From NCBI GenBank assembly GCA_016795465.1, contig JAEUHK010000126.1, positions 1 through 64,000 of the forward strand: a DNA stretch of 64,000 bases, in the 5' to 3' direction. A program made the position numbers and the translations under genes. The number at the start of each line of letters is the position of its first letter. The first letter of the stretch is position 1. Under the pieces are notes generated by a model. It had not been told where the DNA came from. It saw only the letters and a program-made list of their open reading frames with translations, and searched no databases. Source of the DNA: Verrucomicrobiaceae bacterium (lineage in GTDB: Bacteria > Verrucomicrobiota > Verrucomicrobiia > Verrucomicrobiales > Verrucomicrobiaceae). This document shows positions 1 to 9,327 of the stretch, in pieces.

Positions 1-54
1 TTTTCCTGCTCGATGTCCGGCGACGATGACACGTCCGCCGCGGGCAGCAGGAGG

Positions 55-516
55 TCAGTGCTCGCGGGCGAGGCTATCATGAGTCCATTCGACGAGTTTG
101 CGTGCCTGCGCCGGTCGCAGATGACGCTTCATGGCAAAGAAATGATCGAGCGTGAGGCGTTGCAGCTCCGCCTGGCCCTGATTCAAGCGATCCAGCGCGG
201 CCTTCATGCGTGCCTCATCGACATTTGGTGCGCCGATGATCTCCGCTAGCTCCACGCCCGCGGCGCTGATCTGCGCTTTCAGTGCCACGCGACGCTGCTC
301 GAACTCTTTTTCAATAGGATCGAGCTTGTCATGCTGCTCGGGCGTGATGTCGAGATGCTCGTGCATCCACGCATGCAGGTCCGTCTCCGCATCGTCATGT
401 GCATGGCTTTCGCCATGACGATGCAGCGTCCAGTCCGTGACCCGCCACGCAGTGAGGCCCGCGAGCACGCAGGAGATCAAAACGGAGCCGAGAAGCCATT
501 TGAGCCGCGAGTGCAT
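55..516 (-). CDS. Spy/CpxP-like periplasmic heavy-metal-sensor family protein
   Basis: A 153-aa protein with one N-terminal membrane/signal segment (about residues 7-24) and a His-rich patch (HRHGESHAH, about 32-40). A mostly helical, charged region follows, with an LTPEQ-like motif (DITPEQHDKLDPIEKEFEQRR) typical of Spy/CpxP and periplasmic heavy-metal-sensor proteins. The start at 516 is chosen because ATG overlaps the stop of the upstream gene (ATGA), which suggests translational coupling. Family members act in the periplasm as small chaperone-like or metal-responsive proteins. The His cluster fits metal binding, but that is inference. Longer in-frame readings upstream only shadow the neighbouring gene. 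Confidence 0.72.
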   Translation of the reverse strand: MHSRLKWLLGSVLISCVLAGLTAWRVTDWTLHRHGESHAHDDAETDLHAWMHEHLDITPEQHDKLDPIEKEFEQRRVALKAQISAAGVELAEIIGAPNVDEARMKAALDRLNQGQAELQRLTLDHFFAMKRHLRPAQARKLVEWTHDSLAREH

Positions 517-788
517 CACAGCGGTCCTCCTTTGAAAAGGGGCATGGCAGGCGGTTTGGCATGGATGGGGTCCTGGACGGCTTTGGACCAGCCGATGAAG
601 GCGGCGGTGGCGATGCCCGCGAGCACCGCCAGCGCCACGATGAGGCCGGTGAGCATCCACCAGCGCCGGGCGCGGCCGGTGTCCGTGCGCACCCGCTGCA
701 TGATGGAGCCTTCCAAGGCGGCTGGCACCTCCGCCGGAGTGGCGGAGGCCGCGTGTTGGAGGAGACGGCTGAGTTCGTCCTGAGTCAT
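516..788 (-). CDS. Small single-pass membrane protein, anti-sigma-factor-like
   Basis: A 90-aa protein with a short cytoplasmic N-terminal region (MTQDELSRLLQHA, then an acidic/alanine helix) and one membrane helix at about residues 43-65, with Arg-Arg-Trp-Trp before it. This is the usual shape of short anti-sigma-like proteins encoded between an ECF sigma factor and a periplasmic metal-sensor gene. It overlaps the Spy-like gene by ATGA, so the two are co-transcribed. No sigma-factor gene lies upstream; a NarL-type regulator diverges instead. An ATG at 806 would add six residues. Family assignment rests on size, topology and context rather than a diagnostic motif. Confidence 0.6.
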   Translation of the reverse strand: MTQDELSRLLQHAASATPAEVPAALEGSIMQRVRTDTGRARRWWMLTGLIVALAVLAGIATAAFIGWSKAVQDPIHAKPPAMPLFKGGPL

Positions 789-866
789 GGCGGCATGGTG
801 AGGCATCGCGCGGAATTTTCCCCTGCTTTTTTGCGCTTTGAACCCCGCCGCTTACGTTCCGGATGC

Positions 867-1508
867 ATGGCATCGAAACAAACCCGCATCCTCCTCGCAG
901 ACGATCATGGCGTCGTGCGCAATGGCTTTCGAGCCCTGCTCGCCGCGCAATGGGACATGGAAGTCGTCGGCGAGGCGTCGAACGGTCGTGAAGCCGTTGA
1001 GATGGCGGAGAAGCTCACACCGGATGTCGTCGTGATGGATGTCACCATGCCGGAGCTCAACGGCATCGAAGCCGCGCGGCAGATCACGAAGGCACTGCCA
1101 AAGACCCGCATCCTGGCTCTCAGCATGCAAAAAGATTCCGTCTATGTGCGCGAGATGCTGCGTGCCGGCGCGAAGGGCTATCTGCTCAAAGATTGCAGCG
1201 AGGCCGACTTTCTTGCCGCCGTGCGTGCGGTGGCCGTGGGCAAGGGCTGGTTGAGCCCGGAGGTGAGCGACGCGGTGCTCGATGACTACCGGAAGCATGT
1301 CACCAACCCCATCGACCTGCTCTCCCCGCGTGAGCGCGAAGTGCTGCAAATGATCGCGGAGAGCAAAACGAACAAGGAGATCGCCACCGCGCTAAACTTG
1401 AGCGTGTACACCGTCGAGGCGCATCGGGGCCGAATCATGGAAAAGCTGAATCTGCACTCGATCGGCGAGTTGGTGCGCTTCGCCATCCGCAACGGTTTGA
1501 TTGATTGA
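867..1508 (+). CDS. NarL/FixJ-type response regulator
   Basis: A 213-aa response regulator. The N-terminal receiver domain (about 5-120) has the acidic pair DD at 12-13, the phosphoacceptor Asp58 (VVMDVTMPE) and the Lys of KGYLLK. The C-terminal LuxR-type helix-turn-helix (about 148-213) has LSPREREVLQMIAES...NKEIATALNLSVYTVEAHR. The start at 867 gives a family-length protein; the frame is open well upstream, but that part is low-complexity and overlaps the divergent gene. The stop is 10 bases before the histidine kinase start, so the two form an operon and presumably a cognate pair. The target promoters cannot be read from the sequence. Confidence 0.93.
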   Translation: MASKQTRILLADDHGVVRNGFRALLAAQWDMEVVGEASNGREAVEMAEKLTPDVVVMDVTMPELNGIEAARQITKALPKTRILALSMQKDSVYVREMLRAGAKGYLLKDCSEADFLAAVRAVAVGKGWLSPEVSDAVLDDYRKHVTNPIDLLSPREREVLQMIAESKTNKEIATALNLSVYTVEAHRGRIMEKLNLHSIGELVRFAIRNGLID

Positions 1509-1518
1509 GGGACCTCCC

Positions 1519-2832
1519 ATGACCGCGAGGCTTTTTCCATTCACCCAGCGCATCACCGAGCGCACAGTTCTATGGGGCCTCTCGATTGGATTCGGGCTGG
1601 TCGTGGTCCTGCTGGGCATGGCGGGAGTCGCGGCGGTGCGGGACAGCCGTGCCATCCGGCGGAACTCGGCCGGCCTGGTGAAGGAGCAGTTGCTGATGGC
1701 CAGACTGCTTTACGAGGTGCAGGCGGAGGAGGATGCGCTGGCCCATGTGCTGCATCAGATCGTCCAAAGCGAGGATCCCACGGCAAGGACGCGCGTCTTG
1801 AAAGATCTGGCGGAGGCGGACCGCGATGTCTCACGCCTTACCACAGAGGCAGCACAAACACCACACGCGGACGAGTGGCGGCGTCTCGCCGAGGCAACGC
1901 AGTCTTTTTCCCAGGCGGCCCGCCAGGCGATCGACCACGAAGGACCGCTGCCAAAGCAGCTCATGGAATCCCTATTTGCCAGCCATGACAAGGTGGTGAA
2001 ACTCATCCACGATCTCATTCTGCGAAGCACCCAGCATCTCAGCAAGGTGAATGAAGGGATTGAGGCACAACTGCGCAATCTGGCGGACGAGTCGATGCTC
2101 CTGCTCGGGACCTGCTTTGTGCTGGCGGCGGTCTTCGCGCTGCTGACGATCCGTTTTGTGCGCCACAGCATCGGCCGCATCCGCTGGCAGGCGGACGAGC
2201 TGGGCAGGGTGTCCTGGCACATGCTGCAAACCCAGGAGGAGGCCGCCCGGCGCTTTTCACACGAGCTGCATGATGAGCTGGGCCAATCACTCGCCGCCGT
2301 GCGCTCCAATCTGACGCGCGGCAGCACGCATGACCTGGATTCGCTGCGAAACGACTGCCTTGCCCTCGTCGATGAATCCATCGCCAACGTGCGCGAGCTC
2401 TCGCAACTGCTGCGCCCGGTCATTCTCGACGATTTCGGCCTCGAAGCGGGCCTGCGCTGGCTGGTGGAGAAATTCGCGCAGCGCACGCGGCTGAAGGTGG
2501 ATTTCGACACGAGCTGCCCAGGCCGCTTTGCCGATGAAACCGAGACGCACCTCTTCCGCATTGCCCAGGAGGCGCTCACAAACATCGCGCGGCATGCCGA
2601 GGCTTCGCAGGTGAAGATCAGGCTCACCTGTGAGGAGGGAATGATTCATCTCGTGATTGAAGACAATGGCAAAGGTCTGCCTGCGGGCGTCAATGACGTC
2701 ATCCACAGCCCGAGCCTCGGCATGGTCGGCATGCGTGCAAGAGCACGTCAATGCGGCGGCGAACTCAGCGTGACGCCCGTGCAGCCGCACGGTGTGCGCA
2801 TCGAGGCCGTGGTGCCTGAGAATTTGCGGTAA
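1519..2832 (+). CDS. NarX/DegS-type membrane sensor histidine kinase (HisKA_3)
   Basis: A 437-aa kinase. Two membrane helices (about 20-40 and 190-212) flank a roughly 150-residue periplasmic helical sensor domain. Next come a HAMP-like linker and the HisKA_3 dimerisation box HELHDELGQSL, with phospho-His near residue 247. The HATPase domain has EALTNIARHA (N box), DNGKG and GMVGMRARA (G boxes). The ATG at 1519 is preferred over an in-frame TTG at 1501 because GAGGGA lies just upstream with normal spacing. It should phosphorylate the response regulator encoded immediately upstream. The periplasmic domain resembles four-helix-bundle sensors, but the signal is unknown. Confidence 0.92.
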   Translation: MTARLFPFTQRITERTVLWGLSIGFGLVVVLLGMAGVAAVRDSRAIRRNSAGLVKEQLLMARLLYEVQAEEDALAHVLHQIVQSEDPTARTRVLKDLAEADRDVSRLTTEAAQTPHADEWRRLAEATQSFSQAARQAIDHEGPLPKQLMESLFASHDKVVKLIHDLILRSTQHLSKVNEGIEAQLRNLADESMLLLGTCFVLAAVFALLTIRFVRHSIGRIRWQADELGRVSWHMLQTQEEAARRFSHELHDELGQSLAAVRSNLTRGSTHDLDSLRNDCLALVDESIANVRELSQLLRPVILDDFGLEAGLRWLVEKFAQRTRLKVDFDTSCPGRFADETETHLFRIAQEALTNIARHAEASQVKIRLTCEEGMIHLVIEDNGKGLPAGVNDVIHSPSLGMVGMRARARQCGGELSVTPVQPHGVRIEAVVPENLR

Positions 2833-2915
2833 CCAAAGCTGGTGTTCCCAATTTCGCCCAACGCAGAGCGTTAGTGGGCAGCTGTTGCTCAAATTAGCCT
2901 GATGGGGGGATAGAA

Positions 2916-4169
2916 ATGGTTCGTTGCTCCTCAGTATGTGACGAAACTGTAACAATGAATCATTTGAGTCCGTTGCAAAAAACATCTCGAAACATGCCAT
3001 ATCCTGAAAAGCCACTTCGTTTTCGCCTGCCCTTGAATGTCTGGGTGCTGTCTGTCTTGGTCTTGCTGGCGGTTGTTTTTGAGCATGCCGCCATTGCCGC
3101 TGATACTCCCACTGTCGCCGTCGTTCCTGTGGCCAGAGGGGAGATTTACCGGGAGGTGTCGTTTGATGCGGAACTGCGGCCTTACAAGGAGATCGAGCTT
3201 CATGCGCGGGCCACCGGGTATCTGGACAAGATGCTCGTCGATGCCGGGGATGCGGTGAAGGAGGGGCAGCTCATCGCGGCGCTGGATGTGCCGGAGCTGA
3301 AGTTCGATCTTCAGAATGCGGAGGCCAGTGAGCGGCGCGCGAAGGCGGAAATGGAGAAGGCGACGGCGGCTTATGAGGAGGAGCATCTGGCCCTGACACG
3401 TTTGGAATCAGCGGACAAGGCGCAGCCGAACCTCATCGCCAAGCAGGACATTGATTCGGCACGGTTGCGTGATCAGTCGGCACGCGCGGCGCTAAACGCG
3501 GCAAAGGAGGACCAAAACGTGGCTGCGGCGAGCAAGAGCCGCTTTCAGACGATGCTGGACTACACAAAAATCTCCGCGCCCTTCGCAGGAGTGATCACGC
3601 GGCGCTATTCGGACCCAGGGGCGCTCATTCAGGCGGGCACCAGCTCCGGGACAGCACCGCTGGTGCGGCTATCGCAGGTGGATCTGTTGCGCGTGGCGTT
3701 TCCTGTCTCGGTTTCGTATGTGGCGGGCGTTAAGGTTGGCGATGAGGCGGAGATTAGCATTCCGTCACTCACGAAGAAGTTCTCGGCGAAGATCACCCGC
3801 GTCTCGCAGAAAGTGGAGACGTCCACGCGCACAATGGAGGCGCAGATCGACCTGCCAAATCCGGACCGCAGCCTCATCGCGGGCGTCTATGCCACGGTGA
3901 TGCTCAAAATCGATCGCCGGAACAACGCGCTGGTGCTTCCAGTCGAGGCTGTGACGCGGGACAAGAGCACTGCGAGCGTCTATCTCATCAAAGACGGCAA
4001 GATCGAGGAGCGGAACATCGCGGTGGGCACGGAGTCGCCCACGCATCTCGAAGTCATCAAAGGCCTTGCCGAGGGCGATCTCGTCATGGTCGGCAGCCGT
4101 GCGCAGTTCAGCCACGGTCAGAGCGTGCAGCCGAAGCAAGTCGAACTGCCGACCCTCGACAAGAAATGA
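2916..4169 (+). CDS. RND efflux periplasmic adaptor (membrane fusion protein)
   Basis: An HlyD/AcrA-type adaptor that links an inner-membrane RND pump to an outer-membrane channel. After an N-terminal hydrophobic segment (VWVLSVLVLLAVVFEHAAIAA) come the lipoyl/barrel-sandwich half-motif (ARATGYLDKMLVDAGDAVKEGQLIAALD), a coiled-coil hairpin, the second lipoyl half (YTKISAPFAGVITRRYSDPGALI) and beta-barrel/membrane-proximal domains. The start is uncertain. ATG 2916 has a G-rich SD-like run (GGGGGGA) before it, while ATGs at 2955 and 2994 give a more normal signal peptide. The stop overlaps the next gene by ATGA. First gene of a four-gene efflux operon. Confidence 0.9.
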   Translation: MVRCSSVCDETVTMNHLSPLQKTSRNMPYPEKPLRFRLPLNVWVLSVLVLLAVVFEHAAIAADTPTVAVVPVARGEIYREVSFDAELRPYKEIELHARATGYLDKMLVDAGDAVKEGQLIAALDVPELKFDLQNAEASERRAKAEMEKATAAYEEEHLALTRLESADKAQPNLIAKQDIDSARLRDQSARAALNAAKEDQNVAAASKSRFQTMLDYTKISAPFAGVITRRYSDPGALIQAGTSSGTAPLVRLSQVDLLRVAFPVSVSYVAGVKVGDEAEISIPSLTKKFSAKITRVSQKVETSTRTMEAQIDLPNPDRSLIAGVYATVMLKIDRRNNALVLPVEAVTRDKSTASVYLIKDGKIEERNIAVGTESPTHLEVIKGLAEGDLVMVGSRAQFSHGQSVQPKQVELPTLDKK

Positions 4170-4861
4170 AGACGCCGATCTCTCCTGAAGCTCTGAAGGC
4201 GTTGCAAGCCCTCGATACCTGCACGGTGGCGAATGCCATCGAGACCTTCAATCTGCGCCTGCGCAACGAAGGCTATGCGGATTCCTCCATCCGCTGCCTC
4301 ACGGGCTGTGACGCACCGTTGGTGGGCCATGCGGTGACGGCACGCATCCGCTGCTCCAGCCCGCCGATCACTGGCGGCACTTTCGTGGATCGCACGGACT
4401 GGTGGGACCACATCCTGACCATCCCCGGACCGCGCATCGTGGTGATCGAGGACGTGGATGAAAAGCCCGGCACGGGCGCTTTCATCGGCGAAGTTCACGC
4501 GGCCATCTTGCAGGCGCTCGGCTGCGTGGCGGCGGTGACGAATGGCTCAGTGCGCGACCTGCCCGCGATCTCGGGCAGCGGCTTCCGCTTGTTTGCGAAC
4601 CACGTCTCTGTCTCGCATGCCTATGTGCATGTCGTGGAGTTTGGCACGCCGGTGAAAATCGGCGGACTGGAGGTCAAGCCTGGCGACTTGCTGCATGCCG
4701 ACGTTCATGGCGTGCTTTCCGTGCCGCATGACATCGCGGCCGCGATTCCGCAGGCCGCTGCCGAGATCATCGAACGCGAACGCCGCGTGCTGGAGCTGTG
4801 CAAGGCTGGCAACGTGACCGTGGACAAGCTGCGCGATGCTGTTCACGGCGTTTTCAACTGA
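4166..4861 (+). CDS. RraA-like / HMG-CHA aldolase family protein
   Basis: A 231-aa member of the RraA-like fold, which includes class II 4-hydroxy-4-methyl-2-oxoglutarate/4-carboxy-4-hydroxy-2-oxoadipate aldolases and the RNase E inhibitor RraA. The signature GEVHAAILQALGC...NGSVRD is intact, with Gly108, Arg130 and Asp131 matching the pyruvate/metal site of the aldolases. At 231 aa it is longer than E. coli RraA (about 160) and nearer the aldolases, so an aldolase or oxaloacetate-decarboxylase activity is more likely than RNase regulation. It overlaps the adaptor gene by ATGA and ends 21 bases before the pump gene, an odd place for a metabolic enzyme. Confidence 0.82.
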   Translation: MKTPISPEALKALQALDTCTVANAIETFNLRLRNEGYADSSIRCLTGCDAPLVGHAVTARIRCSSPPITGGTFVDRTDWWDHILTIPGPRIVVIEDVDEKPGTGAFIGEVHAAILQALGCVAAVTNGSVRDLPAISGSGFRLFANHVSVSHAYVHVVEFGTPVKIGGLEVKPGDLLHADVHGVLSVPHDIAAAIPQAAAEIIERERRVLELCKAGNVTVDKLRDAVHGVFN

Positions 4862-4882
4862 GGAACCGAAGACTGACCCCAC

Positions 4883-7800
4883 ATGACGCGTTTCGCCCTC
4901 CGCTATCCTTATTTCATCATCGTCTCCTGCCTCGCCACGCTGGTGGTGGGCATCACCAGCCTCGTGCGGCTGCCGGTCGATCTTTTTCCTGAGATCAAGA
5001 TGCCCGTGGTCATCGTGGCCACGTTTTATCCCGGCATGCCGCCGGAGCAGATCGAGCAGGATCTCACTGCGCGCATGGAGCGCTTTCTCACGCTCGCCAG
5101 CGGCATCGACCACATGGAGTCGCGCTCGCTGCCAGGAGCGAGCTTGATCAAAATCTACTTCCAGCCAGGCACGAGCGCGGATTCGGCGGTTAGTTCCATC
5201 GGCAATCTGGCGATGGCGGAGCTGCGAAGGCTGCCACCGGGCACCCTGCCGCCCGTGGTGCTGAAATTCGACGCCTCCAGCCAGCCGGTGTGTTTGATCA
5301 CACTCAAGGGTGAAGGGATGAACGAGGCGCAACTGCGCGACACAGGTCACTACAAGGTGCGCACGCAAGTGGCCGTCGTGCCCGGCGCGGCGGTGCCGCA
5401 GCCCTTCGGCGGACGCTACCGGCAGATTCAGATCTATGTCGATCCCTTGAAGCTGGAGGCGCATCAGATGAGCCTCATGGACGTGGTGCGCTCGGTGAAT
5501 GACTCGAACCTCATCCTGCCCGCCGGTGATGTGCGCATCGGCCCCTTTGACTACAACATCTATGCGAACACGCAGGTCGATACCATCGCGGACATCGGCC
5601 GGATTCCGCTCAAAACGGTGGGCCAGTCCTCTGTGCTCGTCGGTGACATCGGCGAGGCCAAAGACGCCTCGCAGGTGCAATACAACATCGTGCGTGTGGA
5701 CGGCCAGCGCTCCGCCTACCAGCCCGTGCTCAAGCAGGGCGGCGATGCAAACACCATCGCCGTGGTCGAGGGCGTGAAGGACGTGCTGAAAAACCTGGTC
5801 GATGTGCCGAAACAGCTCGTGACGAATGTCGTCTTTGATCAGTCGATGTTCGTGAAAAAGGCCATCGAAAATCTGGTGCATGAGGGCGGCATCGGCCTCG
5901 TGCTCACCGGTGTGCTCATCCTGATCTTTCTCGGCTCCATGCGGGCCACGGTGGCGGTGTTTTTGTCGATTCCGCTTTCAGCACTCGCCATGTTCATCGC
6001 GCTGGCGCTCGGCGGCGGCACGATCAACACGATGATCCTCGGCGGCCTCGCGCTCGGCTTCTCGCGGCTCATTGATGACTCCGTCGTCGTGCTGGAAAAC
6101 ATCTTCCGCCACATGGAGCACGGCGAGACGCCTGAGGTCGCCGCGGAGAAGGGCGGCCGCGAGGTGGCGCTGCCTGTGCTCGCCGCCACGTTGACCACGG
6201 CGGTGGTGTTCTTCCCGGTCATTTTCCTCTCCGGTGCCAGCCGCTACCTCTTCCAGGCGCTCGGGCTGGCGGTCGTGCTTTCCATTCTCGCCTCGTATCT
6301 CGTCGCGATGACCGTGGTGCCGCTATTTTGCGCGAAATGGATCAAAAAAGTGCAGCCGCACGGCTCGCCTGATGCCAAAGGCTTCAATGCGTGGTTCAAC
6401 CGCCGCTTCGACGGCATGTTGAACCTCTTCGAGCGCCTGCTTCGCACGGCCTTGAAGGCTCCGTCGCTCATTTTGATCGTGCTGGTGGCCGCGCTCGGCG
6501 CTTCCGCCTTGCTGCTGCCGCGCATTGGACTCGCCTACTTTCCGCGCACGGACGCGGGGCAGTTTTACATCAGCTTGAAGGCTCCCAGCGGCACGCGGCT
6601 CGAAGTAACGGAGAAACTCGTCGAGCAGGTCGAAAAAATCTGCCAAGAGGTCGTCGCTAAGGACGATCTCGACATCGTCGTGGCAAACATCGGCATCACC
6701 GCCGACTTTTCCGCCATCTTCAATCCAAACAGCGCGCAGCACACCGCTACCGTGCAGGTCAGCTTGAAGGAAAACCACCACGTCGGCAGCTACGACTACA
6801 TGCGGCGCGTGCGTGAGCGCATCCGCTCCGAGCTGCCACACGTCAGCGCCTTCTTCCAGTCCGGCGGCCTCGTTGATTCCGTGCTGAACCTCGGCCAGCC
6901 CACGCCCATCGACATCCAGATCAGCGGCAGCGACATCAAGGCCACGCACAAGACCGCGTCCGAGCTGGCCGCGAAGATCCGCCAGCTCCCCGGCGTGAGC
7001 GATGTGCTCGTGCCACAGGACATGGACTACCCGGCCATCCGCATGGACTTGGACAGAAAACGCATCGCCGAGCTCGGCCTCACGCCGAAGGAGGTCACGC
7101 ACAATGTCATCACCGCACTCATGTCGAACGGTCTTATCGCGCCCACTTTCTGGGCCGATCCGAAAAGCGGAAACGACTACTACCTCACTGTGCAGTATCC
7201 TGATCATCATGTGAAGGATTTCGAGATGCTGCGTGCCATCCCGATTCGCGGTCCCGGCATGGAAAAATCCGTGCGGCTCGACGCCGTCGCCACGCTGGAG
7301 CCGATGCTCGGCCCCACCGAGATCACGCATTACCAAATCCGCCGCATCATCAATCTCTTCGTCGCTCCTGAGGGCGAGGACGTGGGCCTTGTCATGAAGG
7401 GCGTGGAAAAGATCCTCGCGGAAACCAAGGTGCCTGAAGGAGCCAAGATCGACCTGCGCGGAAGTGTCGGAAACATGAAGGCCTCATTCAAGACCTTCGG
7501 CCTCGGCCTCATCCTCGCCATCGTGCTCGTGTATCTCATTCTCGTCGCGCAGTTCCAGAGCTTCCTTGATCCGTTTTTGATCCTGCTGGCCATTCCCACC
7601 GGCCTCGTCGGCGTGGTGCTCATCCTTTGGACCACCGGCACCACGCTGAACGTCATGTCGCTCATGGGCGTGGTCATGATGATGGGCATCGTCGTGTCCA
7701 ATAGCATCCTCATCGTCGAATTCGCCCGTCATCTGCGCCAGGACGGCATGGCGCTGCGGGATGCCGTCGTCACCGCCTGTCGCGTGCGTTTGCGTCCCAT

Positions 7801-8002
7801 TTTGATGACCTCGCTCGCCACGCTCATCGGTCTCGCGCCCATGGCGCTTGCGCTCGGCGCTGGCAGCGAGGCCTACGCGCCGCTCGCCCGCGCCATCATC
7901 GGCGGACTCGGCGTGTCCGTCGTGCTGACGATGTTTGTTGTGCCCGCCGCTTACCTCATCGCGCATCGTCGTCGTGAATCCATCGCTGCTGTTCCCTCAT
8001 GA
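4883..8002 (+). CDS. RND efflux pump, AcrB/HAE1-type inner-membrane subunit
   Basis: A 1039-aa proton-driven RND transporter, the normal length for the family. It has the N-terminal membrane helix (FALRYPYFIIVSCLATLVVGI), two large periplasmic loops and twelve predicted membrane helices in two halves. The proton-relay Asp pair is present in TM4 (LIDDSVVVLENIFRHME, near residues 397-398). The C-terminal half has GVVMMMGIVVSNSILIVEFARHLR. It sits between the RraA-like gene and the outer-membrane channel gene, which it overlaps by ATGA. Substrate range (drug, solvent or metal) cannot be told; sequence features fit the HAE family rather than CusA-type heavy-metal pumps. Confidence 0.95.
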   Translation: MTRFALRYPYFIIVSCLATLVVGITSLVRLPVDLFPEIKMPVVIVATFYPGMPPEQIEQDLTARMERFLTLASGIDHMESRSLPGASLIKIYFQPGTSADSAVSSIGNLAMAELRRLPPGTLPPVVLKFDASSQPVCLITLKGEGMNEAQLRDTGHYKVRTQVAVVPGAAVPQPFGGRYRQIQIYVDPLKLEAHQMSLMDVVRSVNDSNLILPAGDVRIGPFDYNIYANTQVDTIADIGRIPLKTVGQSSVLVGDIGEAKDASQVQYNIVRVDGQRSAYQPVLKQGGDANTIAVVEGVKDVLKNLVDVPKQLVTNVVFDQSMFVKKAIENLVHEGGIGLVLTGVLILIFLGSMRATVAVFLSIPLSALAMFIALALGGGTINTMILGGLALGFSRLIDDSVVVLENIFRHMEHGETPEVAAEKGGREVALPVLAATLTTAVVFFPVIFLSGASRYLFQALGLAVVLSILASYLVAMTVVPLFCAKWIKKVQPHGSPDAKGFNAWFNRRFDGMLNLFERLLRTALKAPSLILIVLVAALGASALLLPRIGLAYFPRTDAGQFYISLKAPSGTRLEVTEKLVEQVEKICQEVVAKDDLDIVVANIGITADFSAIFNPNSAQHTATVQVSLKENHHVGSYDYMRRVRERIRSELPHVSAFFQSGGLVDSVLNLGQPTPIDIQISGSDIKATHKTASELAAKIRQLPGVSDVLVPQDMDYPAIRMDLDRKRIAELGLTPKEVTHNVITALMSNGLIAPTFWADPKSGNDYYLTVQYPDHHVKDFEMLRAIPIRGPGMEKSVRLDAVATLEPMLGPTEITHYQIRRIINLFVAPEGEDVGLVMKGVEKILAETKVPEGAKIDLRGSVGNMKASFKTFGLGLILAIVLVYLILVAQFQSFLDPFLILLAIPTGLVGVVLILWTTGTTLNVMSLMGVVMMMGIVVSNSILIVEFARHLRQDGMALRDAVVTACRVRLRPILMTSLATLIGLAPMALALGAGSEAYAPLARAIIGGLGVSVVLTMFVVPAAYLIAHRRRESIAAVPS

Positions 8003-9324
8003 AACGCCTCGTTTTGACCTTCCTCCTCGCGGCAATCGCCGCCCACGCAGGCGACAAACCGCGCACGCTCAGCCTTGGTGAGGCCCGCGCCCTCGTTTTG
8101 AAACGACATCCGCGTATCAAAGCCGCCGACCTCACCGTGCGCGCGGTCGAGGAGATTGTGCATCAAAATCGCGCCGCTTATCTGCCGCAGGTGCAGGGCA
8201 TCGCCGCCGGTGTCATCACTAGCGAGCACAGCGGCGGCGTCCGTGCCTCCACTGATGCGCTCCAGCTCGCCGGCGTCTATGATCGTGCCTCCGGCGCGCT
8301 GAATGTGACACAGCTCATCACCGACTTCGGCCGAACAAGCAATCTGACCGCCAGCTCACGCCTCAGAGCCGAGGCTGAGGCGAAGAACGCCCAATTCACC
8401 CGCGCCCAGATCCTCCTCGAAACCGACGCCGCCTGCTACGCCATCCTCCAAGCGCAGGCCTTGCTTGGCGTCGCCGAACAAACCGTCAAAACCCGCCGAC
8501 TGCTGCGTGACAACACTGTTTCGCTGCAAAAAAACCAGCTCAAGTCCGCCATCGACGTCAGCTTTGCCGAAGTAAACGCCAGGGACGCCGAGTTGCTGCT
8601 CGCTCGTTCGCAAAACGACCTCAAATCCGCCCACGCCACGCTCGCCCGCCTGCTGCTCGACCCCGAAAACAGCGAATACCACGTTGTTTCGCCCCAGCAG
8701 CCCGTGGCACTGTCTTCCAAGCCCGACGGCCTCATCCAAATGGCGCTCAATCTGCGCCCGGAGCTCGCCAAGCTCCGCCTGGAGCGCGACGCGGCTCAAA
8801 AGTTCGTCAAAGCCGAAAACGCTCTCAGCCGTCCGCGCCTCACCCTGCAAGGCACCGCCGGCACGATGCCCTGGCGTGATAGCTCCCTCGATCAAAACTA
8901 CGCCGCCGCAGGTGTCGTGCTCACTTGGCCGCTCTTTACCGGCGGACTCAACACCGCCCGTCAAAACGAGGCCGAACTCCGCGCCCAAGCCGCCGAGCAA
9001 GCCTTGAAGGATCAGGAAGCCGCCATTACCCGCGACGTGCAGATCGCTTGGCTGAACGCCACCAACGCCCTCGAACGCCTCAACATCACCGCGAAGCTCC
9101 GCGAGCAGTCCGCCCAGGCCTACAGCCTCGCCGAAGCCCGCTTCCAGGCTGGCAGCAGCAGCGTCGTCGAGCTAAGCCAAGCCCAGCTCACCCTCACCGC
9201 CGCCGAAATCAACCAGACCACGACTCGCTACGAATATCTCCTTCGCAGATCGATTCTCGATTTTCAAACGGGCGTGATGATGCGCGCTTTTGCAGGTGCA
9301 AACGAGTCGTCTATAGGCCGGTAG
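7999..9324 (+). CDS. TolC-like outer-membrane efflux protein
   Basis: A 441-aa outer-membrane factor with a short signal peptide (MKRLVLTFLLAAIAAHAG) and two tandem OEP repeats rich in Ala/Gln/Leu heptads. The typical LSLGEARALVLKRHPRIKAA start and the later ARFQAGSSSVVELSQAQ motif are present. It forms the trimeric exit duct for the RND pump encoded just upstream, whose stop it overlaps by ATGA. It closes the operon; the next gene is convergent and starts only a few bases away. Confidence 0.93.
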   Translation: MKRLVLTFLLAAIAAHAGDKPRTLSLGEARALVLKRHPRIKAADLTVRAVEEIVHQNRAAYLPQVQGIAAGVITSEHSGGVRASTDALQLAGVYDRASGALNVTQLITDFGRTSNLTASSRLRAEAEAKNAQFTRAQILLETDAACYAILQAQALLGVAEQTVKTRRLLRDNTVSLQKNQLKSAIDVSFAEVNARDAELLLARSQNDLKSAHATLARLLLDPENSEYHVVSPQQPVALSSKPDGLIQMALNLRPELAKLRLERDAAQKFVKAENALSRPRLTLQGTAGTMPWRDSSLDQNYAAAGVVLTWPLFTGGLNTARQNEAELRAQAAEQALKDQEAAITRDVQIAWLNATNALERLNITAKLREQSAQAYSLAEARFQAGSSSVVELSQAQLTLTAAEINQTTTRYEYLLRRSILDFQTGVMMRAFAGANESSIGR

Positions 9325-9327
9325 GCA

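Noticed and set aside
1..32. A GTG-started frame leaving the window on the minus strand
   Set aside because: Only about ten codons are visible, with no diagnostic residues, so it cannot be called as a gene.
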